From: Eubacteriales bacterium
GTDB taxonomy: Bacteria; Bacillota_A; Clostridia; Christensenellales; Aristaeellaceae
Direction of reading: 5' to 3'
Assembly: GCA_029974855.1 (NCBI GenBank)
Contig: JARKQO010000181.1
Span: 1-14,722, forward strand
DNA: 14,722 nucleotides
Part shown: piece after piece, positions 5,842 through 12,950 of the stretch
Layout of the letters: the number at the start of each line of letters is the position of its first letter
How positions within the stretch are numbered: position 1 is the stretch's first letter
Notes under the pieces: generated by a model
Databases searched by the model: none
The model's input: only the letters and a program-made list of their open reading frames with translations
Told to the model about the DNA's origin: nothing
Translations under genes and position numbers: made by a program

Positions 5842-6891
5842 TTGTTTGAGCCGGATTATGAAAGGCTGGTGCTGGCGGCCCGGAATGTGGAGACGCCCTG
5901 GATTCCGCTGTATGAGCATGTCGTTCATCCCTCCATGATGGAGGCGGTGCTGGGCTATTCCTTCGCGGATTTGTACCATGGGGACGACCGGGATTTGGAC
6001 CGGTTTTTTCAGGGATACTGCGAGTTTTTTCGGCAAATGGGCTACGACACGGTTTCCTTTGAGGAGTGTATTGGCCCCGCGATGCCCGGCAGCGGCGCCC
6101 TGGGGCAGCATGTGAAGGGCGTGATCCAAGACGCCCAGGACTTTGCCAAATATCCCTGGGAGGAAATCTGCGACCGGTATTTTCGGATGTATGGCCGGAT
6201 GTTTGCCGCCCTTGGGCGCAACATGCCCCGGGGCATGAAGGCCGTAGGCGGCGTAGGCAACGGAATCTTTGAATGCGTGCAGGACCTGGTGGGGTACGAG
6301 GATTTGTGCTATCTGCGCGCGGACGATCCGGAGCTGTACGCCGCGCTGTTTCAAAAGGTGGGGGATACCAACCTAAGCATTTGGCAGCGGTTTTTGAAGG
6401 AATACGGCGATATGTACTGTGTTTGCCGCTTTGGGGACGATTTGGGCTTTAAGTCCACTACGCTGCTGCCCCCGGAGGAAATCCGGGAGCACATCATTCC
6501 CCAATACCGCCGGATCGTGGGGGCCGTGCACCAGGCGGGCAAGCCGTTTTTGCTTCACTCCTGCGGCTGCATCTTTGACGTGATGGAGGACCTGATTCAG
6601 GTGGCGGGCATTGACGCCAAGCACTCCAACGAGGATCAGATCGCGCCCTTCCCTGAGTGGGTGAAGCGCTACGGGGACAGGATCGGCAACTTTGGCGGCA
6701 TTGACACCGACGCGGTGTGCAGGCTGTCCCGCCAGGAGATGCGGGAGTATATCCGCCAGGTGGTGGGCCAGTGCGCCGGGCATGGGGGCTTTGCCTTTGG
6801 CTCCGGCAACTCCATCCCTGATTACGTGCCGGTGGAAGGGTTTTTAGCCATGAATGAAATCATCCGGGACTTGCGGGAGGAACCCGCCTAA
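5842..6891 (+). CDS. URO-D superfamily protein 3 (putative methyltransferase)
   Basis: The 349-residue protein starts at TTG and lacks the usual RERF...AL opening; it begins FEPDYERLVLAARNVETPWIPL instead. Its C-terminal half is clearly URO-D/MtaA-like: LLHSCGCIFDVMEDLI with H239-S-C241, GIDAKHSNEDQIAPFPEW, RYGDRIGNFGGIDTD, and GSGNSIPDYVPVEGF. It is the only one of the three to keep His-x-Cys of the zinc site. The third ligand, a Cys in the GCGIPP-like loop of MtaA, is Asn323 here. Genes with this HSNED...GSGNSIPDYVP pattern are, as I remember, frequent in Firmicutes but uncharacterised. It lies 5 bases after protein 2 and 48 bases before the binding-protein gene, in one operon. A methyl transfer to or from a corrinoid is plausible but unproven. 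Confidence 0.82.
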   Translation: MFEPDYERLVLAARNVETPWIPLYEHVVHPSMMEAVLGYSFADLYHGDDRDLDRFFQGYCEFFRQMGYDTVSFEECIGPAMPGSGALGQHVKGVIQDAQDFAKYPWEEICDRYFRMYGRMFAALGRNMPRGMKAVGGVGNGIFECVQDLVGYEDLCYLRADDPELYAALFQKVGDTNLSIWQRFLKEYGDMYCVCRFGDDLGFKSTTLLPPEEIREHIIPQYRRIVGAVHQAGKPFLLHSCGCIFDVMEDLIQVAGIDAKHSNEDQIAPFPEWVKRYGDRIGNFGGIDTDAVCRLSRQEMREYIRQVVGQCAGHGGFAFGSGNSIPDYVPVEGFLAMNEIIRDLREEPA

Positions 6892-6925
6892 CGTTGGGAT
6901 CCGCGGCAGGGAGCCGTACAATAAT

Positions 6926-6933
6926 AAGGAGGT
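6926..6933 (+). promoter_or_regulatory. Optimal ribosome binding site of the solute-binding protein gene
   Basis: AAGGAGGT, a full-length Shine-Dalgarno match, lies 6 bases before ATG at 6940. It is the strongest site in the operon and fits the high expression needed for a binding protein. Confidence 0.75.
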
Positions 6934-6939
6934 ATTCCC

Positions 6940-7899
6940 ATGAAGAAAGCCTTGGCCATCCTTCTCACCCTGATGCTGGTTGTGATGGGTTCCGCAGCCC
7001 TCGCACAAAGCAAGACCATTGCCGGTGTGGTATTCCAGGAAGACCAGTTTATGAAGATGCTCTCCGACGGCTATGCAGCCGCCGCGAAGGATCTGGGCTA
7101 TGAAATCCTGCTGGCCAACACCAACAATGACCAGTCCAAGGAAAGCGAAATCATCAATACCTATGTATCCCAGGGCATCGCCGGCGTGGCGATCTCTCCC
7201 CTGAACAGCGACACCTCCCCCGCAGTGCTGGGAGACGCCAGCGACGCGGGCCTGCACGTGGCGATCTGCAACACCCATATCGACAGCTTCCCCTTCGCGG
7301 TGGCCAACTACTCCGCCGATAACTTCACCTTCTGCAACCAGACCGGGCAGGCGGCGGTGGAGTTCATCCAGGCCAACTATCCCGCAGACAAGGTCATCAA
7401 CCTGGCCTTGGTGCAGTTTAAGACCCAGATTCCCGAGCAGTCCGCGGACCGGGTGAACGGCTTCATGGCGGCTCTGGACGCTGCCGGCATCAAGTACCAG
7501 GTGGTGGCGGACCAGGACGCCTGGCTGCAGGATATGGCCGTTGCCAAGGCTGGGGACATGCTCTCCGCCAACCCCGACATCGATATCATCTATGCGGCCA
7601 ATGACGGCGGCACCGTGGGCTCTACCATGGCCGTGGACAACGCCGGCCTGGCGGGCAAGGTATTTGTGTTCGGCACGGACGGCTCCGAGCAGATCGTGGG
7701 CCTGCTGAAGGATGCCAACAACATCCTCCAGGCCGTTACCGCCCAAAACCCCTACGAGATCGGTTACAACACCGTGGTGGCTTTGGTGAACCGCATCGAA
7801 GGCAAGACCTTTGAAGGCGAAGGCGTGGACAACATCATCGCCGGTATTCCGCTGAACCGCAACGACGTGGCGGGCCTGGACGCGTTCCTGGCCAACTAA
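6940..7899 (+). CDS. Sugar-type ABC transporter substrate-binding protein (RbsB-like)
   Basis: This 319-residue protein has a signal peptide (MKKALAILLTLMLVV, likely cleaved after A22 in ALA-QS) and then a type I periplasmic-binding fold (Peripla_BP_4). Landmarks are KTIAGVVFQEDQFMKMLSDG at the start of lobe 1, TNNDQSKE and INTYVSQGIAGVAISP, then IDIIYAANDGGTVGSTMAV and VFVFGTDGSEQIVGLL of lobe 2. Relatives bind ribose, galactose, xylose, inositol and similar polyols. The ligand contacts cannot be fixed from the sequence, so the solute is unknown. The signal region has no Cys, so it is not a lipoprotein, which is unusual for Gram-positive binding proteins. The gene is followed by a strong stem-loop and then by the ATPase and permease genes of the same transporter. 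Confidence 0.92.
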   Translation: MKKALAILLTLMLVVMGSAALAQSKTIAGVVFQEDQFMKMLSDGYAAAAKDLGYEILLANTNNDQSKESEIINTYVSQGIAGVAISPLNSDTSPAVLGDASDAGLHVAICNTHIDSFPFAVANYSADNFTFCNQTGQAAVEFIQANYPADKVINLALVQFKTQIPEQSADRVNGFMAALDAAGIKYQVVADQDAWLQDMAVAKAGDMLSANPDIDIIYAANDGGTVGSTMAVDNAGLAGKVFVFGTDGSEQIVGLLKDANNILQAVTAQNPYEIGYNTVVALVNRIEGKTFEGEGVDNIIAGIPLNRNDVAGLDAFLAN

Positions 7900-7920
7900 G
7901 CAGCCGCGGCAATCCAAGTG

Positions 7921-7955
7921 GCCCGGGGAGAGCGGCCTGGCTGCCCTCCCCGGGC
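7921..7955 (+). other. Intercistronic stem-loop after the binding-protein gene
   Basis: GCCCGGGGAG (7921-7930) and CTCCCCGGGC (7946-7955) form a perfect 10-bp GC-rich stem with a 15-base loop. There is no T-tract, so it is not a classic terminator. Placed between a binding protein and its ATPase, it probably protects the upstream mRNA from 3' decay or attenuates transcription, giving more binding protein than transporter. Confidence 0.6.
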
Positions 7956-7981
7956 ATAGTGCTAGCAAGGGTGGCTTTGAT

Positions 7982-9472
7982 ATGAGCAGATTAACAACCG
8001 AGCATATCGTGAAGGATTACCCCGGAACCCGTGCGCTGGAGGACGTGAACGTGTCCTTTGAAGGCGGAAAGGTTCACGCCTTAATCGGCAAAAACGGCTG
8101 TGGAAAATCCACGCTGGTGAAGATTTTCTCCGGGGCCATCCGGCCTACCAGCGGCCAGTTTTTCCTGGACGGGAAGGCCCTGGATTTTCAATCCCCCACA
8201 GACGCGCGGGACCAGGGGATCGCCACCGTGTACCAGGAGCTGAGCCTGGTGCCCTACTTGTCCGTGGCGGAGAACATCTACCTGGGACGGCTCCCCAAAA
8301 AGGGCAAAATCATTGATTGGAAGCAGACCTACCGCCAGGCGGAGGAGCTGCTGCGGCGTATGAACGTGGACATTGACGCCCACGAGAAGGTCTACAAGCT
8401 GAGCATGTGGCAGTGCCAGGTGGTGGAAATCGTCAAAGCCATGAGCTTTTCCCCTAAGGTCCTGATGCTGGATGAGCCCACCTCGGCTTTGGCGCAGCAC
8501 GAGACCCAAAGCCTGTTCCATGTGGTGCGGACGCTGCGGGACCAAGGGGTTGTGATCATTTATATTTCCCACCGCCTGCAGGAGATTTGGGAAATTGCCG
8601 ATACGGTAACGGTGCTGAGGGACGGCAAGCTGGTAGGCGTGGAGCCTGTGGCCAAACTGGACCACAGGGCTGTCATCAACATGATGTTTGGCAATGTCGA
8701 GGTGAAGACCCGGCCTGAGGACCTGACGGTGCAGGAGGAAACGGTGCTGGAGGTCCGGGGGCTCACCCGCAAGGATAAATTTGAGAACGTTTCCTTTAGG
8801 CTGCGCCGGGGCGAGGTGCTGGGCATCGCGGGCATGCTGGGGTCCGGCCGCACGGAGCTGCTGCGCTGCATCTTTGGGGCCGACCCCTATTGCCAGGGGG
8901 AAGTGTGCGTGGAAGGGGAGCGGGTGGACCCCAAGGCCAACCCCGTCGCCATGAAGCGGCTGGGGGTGGGGCTCACCCCGGAGGAGCGGAAGAGCCAGGG
9001 CGTGATTTTGATCCACTCCGTGCGGGACAATCTGTGCTATGCCAGCCTGGATAAAATTTCCGACCGCCATGTGATCAACCGAAAGCGCCGGGAGAAGTTC
9101 GCGGACCGGCAGGTGGAGGATCTGGAGATCAAGGTGCCGTCCCTCATGACCTGCACCAATGCCCTGTCCGGCGGCAACCAGCAAAAGGTGGTCATCGGCA
9201 ACTGGCTCAATACCGTGCCCAAAATTATGATGTATGACGAGCCCTCCCGGGGTATCGACGTAAACGCGAAGCAGCAGATTTTCCAAATCATGTGGGAGCA
9301 GTCCCGCAAGGGTGTGTCCAGCATCTTCGTTTCCTCGGAGCTGGAGGAGCTGCTGGAGGTATGCCACCGGATTTTGATTATGCATATGGGGAAGATCGTG
9401 GGGGAGGTAAGCCCCGAAAACGTCTCCATTGAAGAGTTGTACGCATATTGCATGGGAGGGGTACCGGTATGA
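7982..9472 (+). CDS. Sugar ABC transporter ATP-binding protein with two nucleotide-binding domains (RbsA/MglA type)
   Basis: The 496-residue protein contains two fused ABC domains, the RbsA/MglA/XylG layout, and energises import of the solute captured by the upstream binding protein. Domain 1 has Walker A GKNGCGKST (36-44), the Q-loop in VYQELSLVPYLS, signature LSMWQCQ (140-146) and Walker B LMLDEPTSAL (161-170). Domain 2 has the degenerate Walker A of this family (GMLGSGRTE, about 284-292), signature LSGGNQQK (395-402) and Walker B MMYDEPSRGIDV. The loss of the catalytic Lys in domain 2 is normal for the family. In domain 1 the signature is unusual: Trp and Cys replace the common Gly/Ala and Gln. 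The ATG has AAGGGTGG 7 bases upstream. The stop overlaps the permease start. Confidence 0.94.
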   Translation: MSRLTTEHIVKDYPGTRALEDVNVSFEGGKVHALIGKNGCGKSTLVKIFSGAIRPTSGQFFLDGKALDFQSPTDARDQGIATVYQELSLVPYLSVAENIYLGRLPKKGKIIDWKQTYRQAEELLRRMNVDIDAHEKVYKLSMWQCQVVEIVKAMSFSPKVLMLDEPTSALAQHETQSLFHVVRTLRDQGVVIIYISHRLQEIWEIADTVTVLRDGKLVGVEPVAKLDHRAVINMMFGNVEVKTRPEDLTVQEETVLEVRGLTRKDKFENVSFRLRRGEVLGIAGMLGSGRTELLRCIFGADPYCQGEVCVEGERVDPKANPVAMKRLGVGLTPEERKSQGVILIHSVRDNLCYASLDKISDRHVINRKRREKFADRQVEDLEIKVPSLMTCTNALSGGNQQKVVIGNWLNTVPKIMMYDEPSRGIDVNAKQQIFQIMWEQSRKGVSSIFVSSELEELLEVCHRILIMHMGKIVGEVSPENVSIEELYAYCMGGVPV

Positions 9473-10479
9473 TTCAGCAATACAAGAAGCCCAAAATGGC
9501 GCTGTTTTCCAATCGGAAAACCAACAATTTTATTCTGGATCATATGATCGAGCTGCTGCTGCTTCTGTTGATTGTGGCGCTAGGCTTGGGTTCCCCGGCG
9601 TTTTTCACGGTGAACAACCTGCTAAACATCCTGCGGAACGTGGCCATGAAGGGCGTGATCGCCTACGGCATGTGCCTGGTGATTTTGGCCGGGGAGATCG
9701 ACCTGTCGGTGGGCTCCCAGGTGGCACTGTGCGCGGTGATCACCGCCTATGTGTCCAAAAGCCTGGCGGATGCGGGGATTATGCCCATTGAGTACGGCGC
9801 GGCGGTGGGCCTGGTTGTGGCCATCACCGTGGCGGTGGGCATGGGCTGCTTCCATGCCTGGGCCCGGCAGAAGTTCAACATGCCCTCCTTCATCATCACG
9901 CTGGCGAACCTGAACATCATGTACGGCCTGGCGGCCATCATCTGCGGCGGATTCCCCATCGTGAACAGCTTTCCCCAGTGGTATGTATTCACCGGCGTTG
10001 GCAAGGTGGCGGGCATCCCCTTTCCCGCGTTGGTGTTTATCGCCGTGTTCTTCCTGTTTTGGTTCATCACGGAAAAGACGGATTTGGGCCGCAAGATTTA
10101 CGCCGTGGGCGGCAACGCCGAGGCGGCCCGCCTGAACGGCATCAACGTGTTCCGCACCCGGATGTTCGTGATGTGCGCGGTACAGGTGATGTGCGTGGTG
10201 GGGGGCATGATGAACTCCGCCCAGGTGCGCTCCGCCACTTTCGGCTTTGGCCGGGGCTGGGAAACCCAGATCATCTCCTCGGTGGTCATCGGCGGCACCA
10301 GCATGCTGGGCGGTATTGGTACCATTTGGGGCACCCTCATCGGCGTTTTGTTCACAGGGGTGATCTCCAACGGCATGACGCTGCTGAACGTCAACGAGTA
10401 TCTGCAATATGTCATCAACGGAGGACTGATGTTCTTCGCGGTGATGTTCAATACCTACATGACCAAAAAGCGGATTTAA
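9469..10479 (+). CDS. Sugar ABC transporter permease (RbsC type)
   Basis: This 336-residue integral membrane protein belongs to the BPD_transp_2 family, with roughly eight to ten helices. The family landmarks are present: LVILAGEIDLSVGSQVAL after the second helix, NMPSFIITLANLNIMYGLA in the middle, the cytoplasmic coupling region GRKIYAVGGNAEAARLNGINV, and the C-terminal VIGGTSMLGGIGTIWGTLIGV. It would form a homodimeric channel with the two-domain ATPase. I start at 9469 (ATGA overlap with the ATPase stop, GGGAGGGG upstream) rather than at the ATG at 9448. The operon ends after this gene: an intrinsic terminator lies about 90 bases downstream. Confidence 0.93.
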   Translation: MIQQYKKPKMALFSNRKTNNFILDHMIELLLLLLIVALGLGSPAFFTVNNLLNILRNVAMKGVIAYGMCLVILAGEIDLSVGSQVALCAVITAYVSKSLADAGIMPIEYGAAVGLVVAITVAVGMGCFHAWARQKFNMPSFIITLANLNIMYGLAAIICGGFPIVNSFPQWYVFTGVGKVAGIPFPALVFIAVFFLFWFITEKTDLGRKIYAVGGNAEAARLNGINVFRTRMFVMCAVQVMCVVGGMMNSAQVRSATFGFGRGWETQIISSVVIGGTSMLGGIGTIWGTLIGVLFTGVISNGMTLLNVNEYLQYVINGGLMFFAVMFNTYMTKKRI

Positions 10480-10567
10480 TGGGGAACGGCTGACGGCGGG
10501 TTCGCCGGGAGCGGCGCATTGATGATGTTCATAAGGTAGGGGCCCCATCGCCTCACCCCAAGACCCG

Positions 10568-10618
10568 GAGCCTGTCACACGCGGGAATGAAACCCGCTGT
10601 GACAGGCTCTTTTCCTTT
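10568..10618 (+). terminator. Rho-independent terminator of the URO-D/ABC operon
   Basis: GAGCCTGTCACA (10568-10579) pairs perfectly with TGTGACAGGCTC (10598-10609). After a one-base bulge, a second 5-bp stem GCGGG/CCCGC (10581-10585 and 10593-10597) continues it. A T-rich run (TTTTCCTTT) follows immediately. The reverse strand lacks a T-tract, so it acts in the plus direction only. Confidence 0.9.
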
Positions 10619-10621
10619 CCC

Positions 10622-10642
10622 CCCGCCGGGGCTGCCGGCGGG
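10622..10642. repeat. GC-rich inverted repeat after the terminator
   Basis: CCCGCCGG and CCGGCGGG form a perfect 8-bp stem with a 5-base loop. It has no T-tract and may simply back up termination or be a by-product of high GC content. Confidence 0.35.
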
Positions 10643-10654
10643 CGTCGCCCCCCG

Positions 10655-10684
10655 GTCATACCCCCGGCCCCGGGCGCATACCTT
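10655..10684 (+). promoter_or_regulatory. Candidate sigma-E promoter of the ykuD-spoIIIA gene block
   Basis: GTCATA at 10655-10660 and CATACCTT at 10677-10684 are separated by 16 bases. This resembles the sigma-E pattern known from Bacillus (an ATA-type -35, 16-18 bases, then CATACAAT-like -10), the mother-cell factor that drives spoIIIA there. It lies 36 bases before the L,D-transpeptidase start. Six of eight -10 bases match. Found by eye in a GC-rich stretch, so chance is possible. Confidence 0.42.
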
Positions 10685-10720
10685 GTGAAAACAACGGCGG
10701 ATGAAGGTGTGTGATCGGGG

Positions 10721-11437
10721 ATGCCAAGGGGGAGGCGATGGGCCGCAGGGTTGCTTTGCTGCCTGATGGGCTTTGCCAACCTGTGGCTGGGGGCGGGTGG
10801 GGCCAGCGAGAAGCCCGACGCGGCCAGGCTGGCGGCCCAGCGGGCCAATGTGCCCGAGGGTTACTGGATTTGGGTGAGCCTCCACAGCAAGAGCCTGTCC
10901 CTGTACAAGGGCGCGGAGGTGGTGCGGCGCTACGTCATCGCCACGGGCACCTACGAAACCCCTACCCCCATCGGGGTATACCGGATCAGCCACCGGTTCT
11001 CCGGGGATTTGGGGGGCTTTGGCACCCGGTTTTTGGGGCTCAACGTGCCCTGGGGGGTGTACGGCATCCATGGTACCAACAGGCCCTCCTCCATCGGCAG
11101 CAACGCCTCCCATGGCTGCATCCGCATGTTTGTGGGGGACAGCGAATCCCTGTACGCCAAGGTGCCCAACGGGGCCAAGGTGGTGCTGGAGGGCGGGCCT
11201 TACGGCCTTTTGGATACCTCCCTCAAGCCCCTGGCCCCAGGCCAGCGCAGCTCCCATGTGGCGGCGGTGCAGAGCAAGCTGCGGGCCCTGGGGTATTATT
11301 ACGGCTCCTCGGATGGGCTGTACGGGGGGGGAACGGCCAAGGCGGTGCGCAAGGCCCGCAAGGACCTGGGCCTGCCCGACGGGGAGCACGTGGACGCCGC
11401 CTTTTACAAGGCCATCGGTATCATCCTGTTTGAATAA
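10721..11437 (+). CDS. L,D-transpeptidase (YkuD domain) with C-terminal peptidoglycan-binding domain
   Basis: The 238-residue protein begins with a hydrophobic export signal or anchor (about residues 8-28). A YkuD catalytic domain follows at about 48-160: TGTYETPTPIGVYRI, then H117 in IHGTN and the active-site S-H131-G-C133-I-R-M. A peptidoglycan-binding type 1 domain ends it (about 176-235, VAAVQSKLRALGYYYG...GLYGGGTAKAVRKAR). Such enzymes form 3-3 cross-links in peptidoglycan or attach proteins to it, outside the membrane. An in-frame stop at 10712 limits the start to 10721; the ribosome site is weak. It lies 45 bases ahead of spoIIIAA on the same strand behind a sigma-E-like promoter, so a role in spore-envelope peptidoglycan is possible. 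That role is inferred; the enzyme class is secure. Confidence 0.92.
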   Translation: MPRGRRWAAGLLCCLMGFANLWLGAGGASEKPDAARLAAQRANVPEGYWIWVSLHSKSLSLYKGAEVVRRYVIATGTYETPTPIGVYRISHRFSGDLGGFGTRFLGLNVPWGVYGIHGTNRPSSIGSNASHGCIRMFVGDSESLYAKVPNGAKVVLEGGPYGLLDTSLKPLAPGQRSSHVAAVQSKLRALGYYYGSSDGLYGGGTAKAVRKARKDLGLPDGEHVDAAFYKAIGIILFE

Positions 11438-11440
11438 GAA

Positions 11441-11455
11441 GGGGAACGCTTCCCC
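11441..11455 (+). other. Small hairpin between ykuD and spoIIIAA
   Basis: GGGGAA and TTCCCC pair around a CGC loop just after the transpeptidase stop codon. It is short and followed only by ACTTT, so at most a weak terminator. Transcription into spoIIIAA probably continues. Confidence 0.35.
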
Positions 11456-11482
11456 ACTTTACGGCGAAAGGGGCGATGCCCA

Positions 11483-12400
11483 ATGACCTGGCAGGAAACC
11501 CTCAACTTTTTCTCCCTGTGCCTTCCCAAAAGCGTATCCAAAACCCTGGCTGCCCTCCCGGCGGGGGAGGCCCGGGAAATCCGGTTCCGGGCCAACCGGC
11601 CCGTGCGGATCGTGACCGGCGCGGGGGACAAGGTGTGCGCGCTGGTGACAGCCCAAGACCAGGTGAACGCCATCGCGGAGTCCCTCAGCGAGCATGCCCT
11701 CTATGCCAGGGCCGACGAGCAGCGGCACGGCTACGTGACCCTGCGGGGGGGCCACCGCATGGGGCTTTGCGGCCGGGTGATCCCCCAGGGGGGCGCCATC
11801 CGCGCCCTGCGGGACATCTCCAGCCTGTGCGTGCGGATCGCGGGCCAATGGCCCGGGGTGGCGGACCCGGTGATGCCCTACCTCATGGATTCCCAGGGCC
11901 GGGTGCAAAGCATGCTGGTGCTGGGCCTGCCGGGCACCGGAAAGACCACGCTGCTGCGGGATGCCTGCCGCCAGCTTTCCGACGGGGGACTGCGCATGGC
12001 CATGGTGGACGAGCGTAGCGAGCTGGCCGCCATGAGCCGGGGGGTACCCCAGCTGGACGTGGGGGAGAACACGGATGTGCTGGACGGGGCCTCCAAGGAG
12101 ATCGGCCTTCGCTGGCTGCTGCGGGGCATGGCCCCCCAGGCCTTGGTCACAGACGAGCTGGGGGGCATGGTGGACGCCATGGCGGTGCTGGAGGCGGCCC
12201 AGAGCGGGGTCAGCGTGCTCACCAGCGTCCACGGCGGGGAGGTGGAAGGCCTGGGCAAGCGCAGCGCTTTGTACCACCTGATGCAAAACCATGTGTTTTC
12301 CCTCTATGTGGTGATGGACCCCCGCAGGGCCGGAACCGTGGCGGAAATTTACGATCACCAGCTGCAGCCCGTGCTGATGGACCGGGGAGGAAACGCCTGA
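11483..12400 (+). CDS. spoIIIAA: Stage III sporulation protein AA, ATPase
   Basis: The 305-residue protein is the soluble ATPase of the SpoIIIA-SpoIIQ channel, related to the secretion ATPases of type II/IV systems and acting on the mother-cell face of the membrane around the forespore. Visible motifs are the N-terminal ALPAGEAREIRFRANRPVRI, GYVTLRGGHRMGLCGR, Walker A GLPGTGKTT (148-156), Walker B-like MAMVDERSELAA starting near residue 172, and VTDELGG with the following SVLTSVHG. Length and order match the family. The start at 11483 has AAAGGGG 9 bases upstream; an ATG at 11476 is in another frame. The next gene starts within its stop codon. By analogy with Bacillus, sigma-E control is expected. 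Confidence 0.95.
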   Translation: MTWQETLNFFSLCLPKSVSKTLAALPAGEAREIRFRANRPVRIVTGAGDKVCALVTAQDQVNAIAESLSEHALYARADEQRHGYVTLRGGHRMGLCGRVIPQGGAIRALRDISSLCVRIAGQWPGVADPVMPYLMDSQGRVQSMLVLGLPGTGKTTLLRDACRQLSDGGLRMAMVDERSELAAMSRGVPQLDVGENTDVLDGASKEIGLRWLLRGMAPQALVTDELGGMVDAMAVLEAAQSGVSVLTSVHGGEVEGLGKRSALYHLMQNHVFSLYVVMDPRRAGTVAEIYDHQLQPVLMDRGGNA

Positions 12401-12930
12401 TGCTGGGGGTCACGGGGGCCTTCGCCTGCTTTGCGGCGGGCACGGGGGTGGGGCTGCTGCTGCGCGGCCGCTGCCATGACCGCCTCCATGCCCTGGAAGC
12501 CTGGGGGGATGCCCTCCAGGCCATGGGACTGCTGCTGCGGGAGGAACGCCTGCCCTTGGGGGAGCTGCTGTATCAGGCCGCCCAAGGCCTGCCGGGACGG
12601 GGGACCGCCGCCCAGGTGCGGGAGAGGCTGCTGCACGCGGGCAAGGCCATCCAAGCCGCCCCTTCTATGACATTGGCCCAGGCCTACGGGACGGCCCGGG
12701 AAGCCCACCCCATCCCCGGAGAACAGGGGGAGGAGAAAACCCATCTGGCTTTGCTGTTTCGCCAGTTGGGCAGCGGCTCGGCGGCCATGCGGCTCCAGGC
12801 TGTCACCGCCGCCCAAAAGCGCTTTGAGCCCTTGGCGCAAAAGGCCAGGACCAAGGCGGAGCAAACCGGGAAGCTTTACGCCCAACTGGGGGCCCTGGGA
12901 GGGCTGATGGTGGGCATTGCCCTGTGGTAG
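12400..12930 (+). CDS. spoIIIAB: Stage III sporulation protein AB
   Basis: This 176-residue protein has an N-terminal membrane helix (about 4-22), a helical cytoplasmic body with LHALEAWGDALQAMGLLLREERLPLGELL, and a C-terminal hydrophobic helix (LGALGGLMVGIALW). This is the usual SpoIIIAB layout and length. The family resembles GspF platform proteins of type II secretion and is thought to link the SpoIIIAA ATPase to the membrane complex. The ATG shares its first base with the TGA of spoIIIAA, and GGGGAGG lies about 9 bases upstream. The sequence itself is poorly conserved, so identification rests on shape and on its position between AA and AC, which leaves little doubt. Confidence 0.92.
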   Translation: MLGVTGAFACFAAGTGVGLLLRGRCHDRLHALEAWGDALQAMGLLLREERLPLGELLYQAAQGLPGRGTAAQVRERLLHAGKAIQAAPSMTLAQAYGTAREAHPIPGEQGEEKTHLALLFRQLGSGSAAMRLQAVTAAQKRFEPLAQKARTKAEQTGKLYAQLGALGGLMVGIALW

Positions 12931-12950
12931 GGAAGCGGGGAGATGAAACG

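Noticed and set aside
10494..10507. CGGCG-GGTT-CGCCG hairpin just after the permease as a terminator
   Set aside because: The stem is only 5 bp and no T-tract follows; the much stronger terminator at 10568 explains the operon end.
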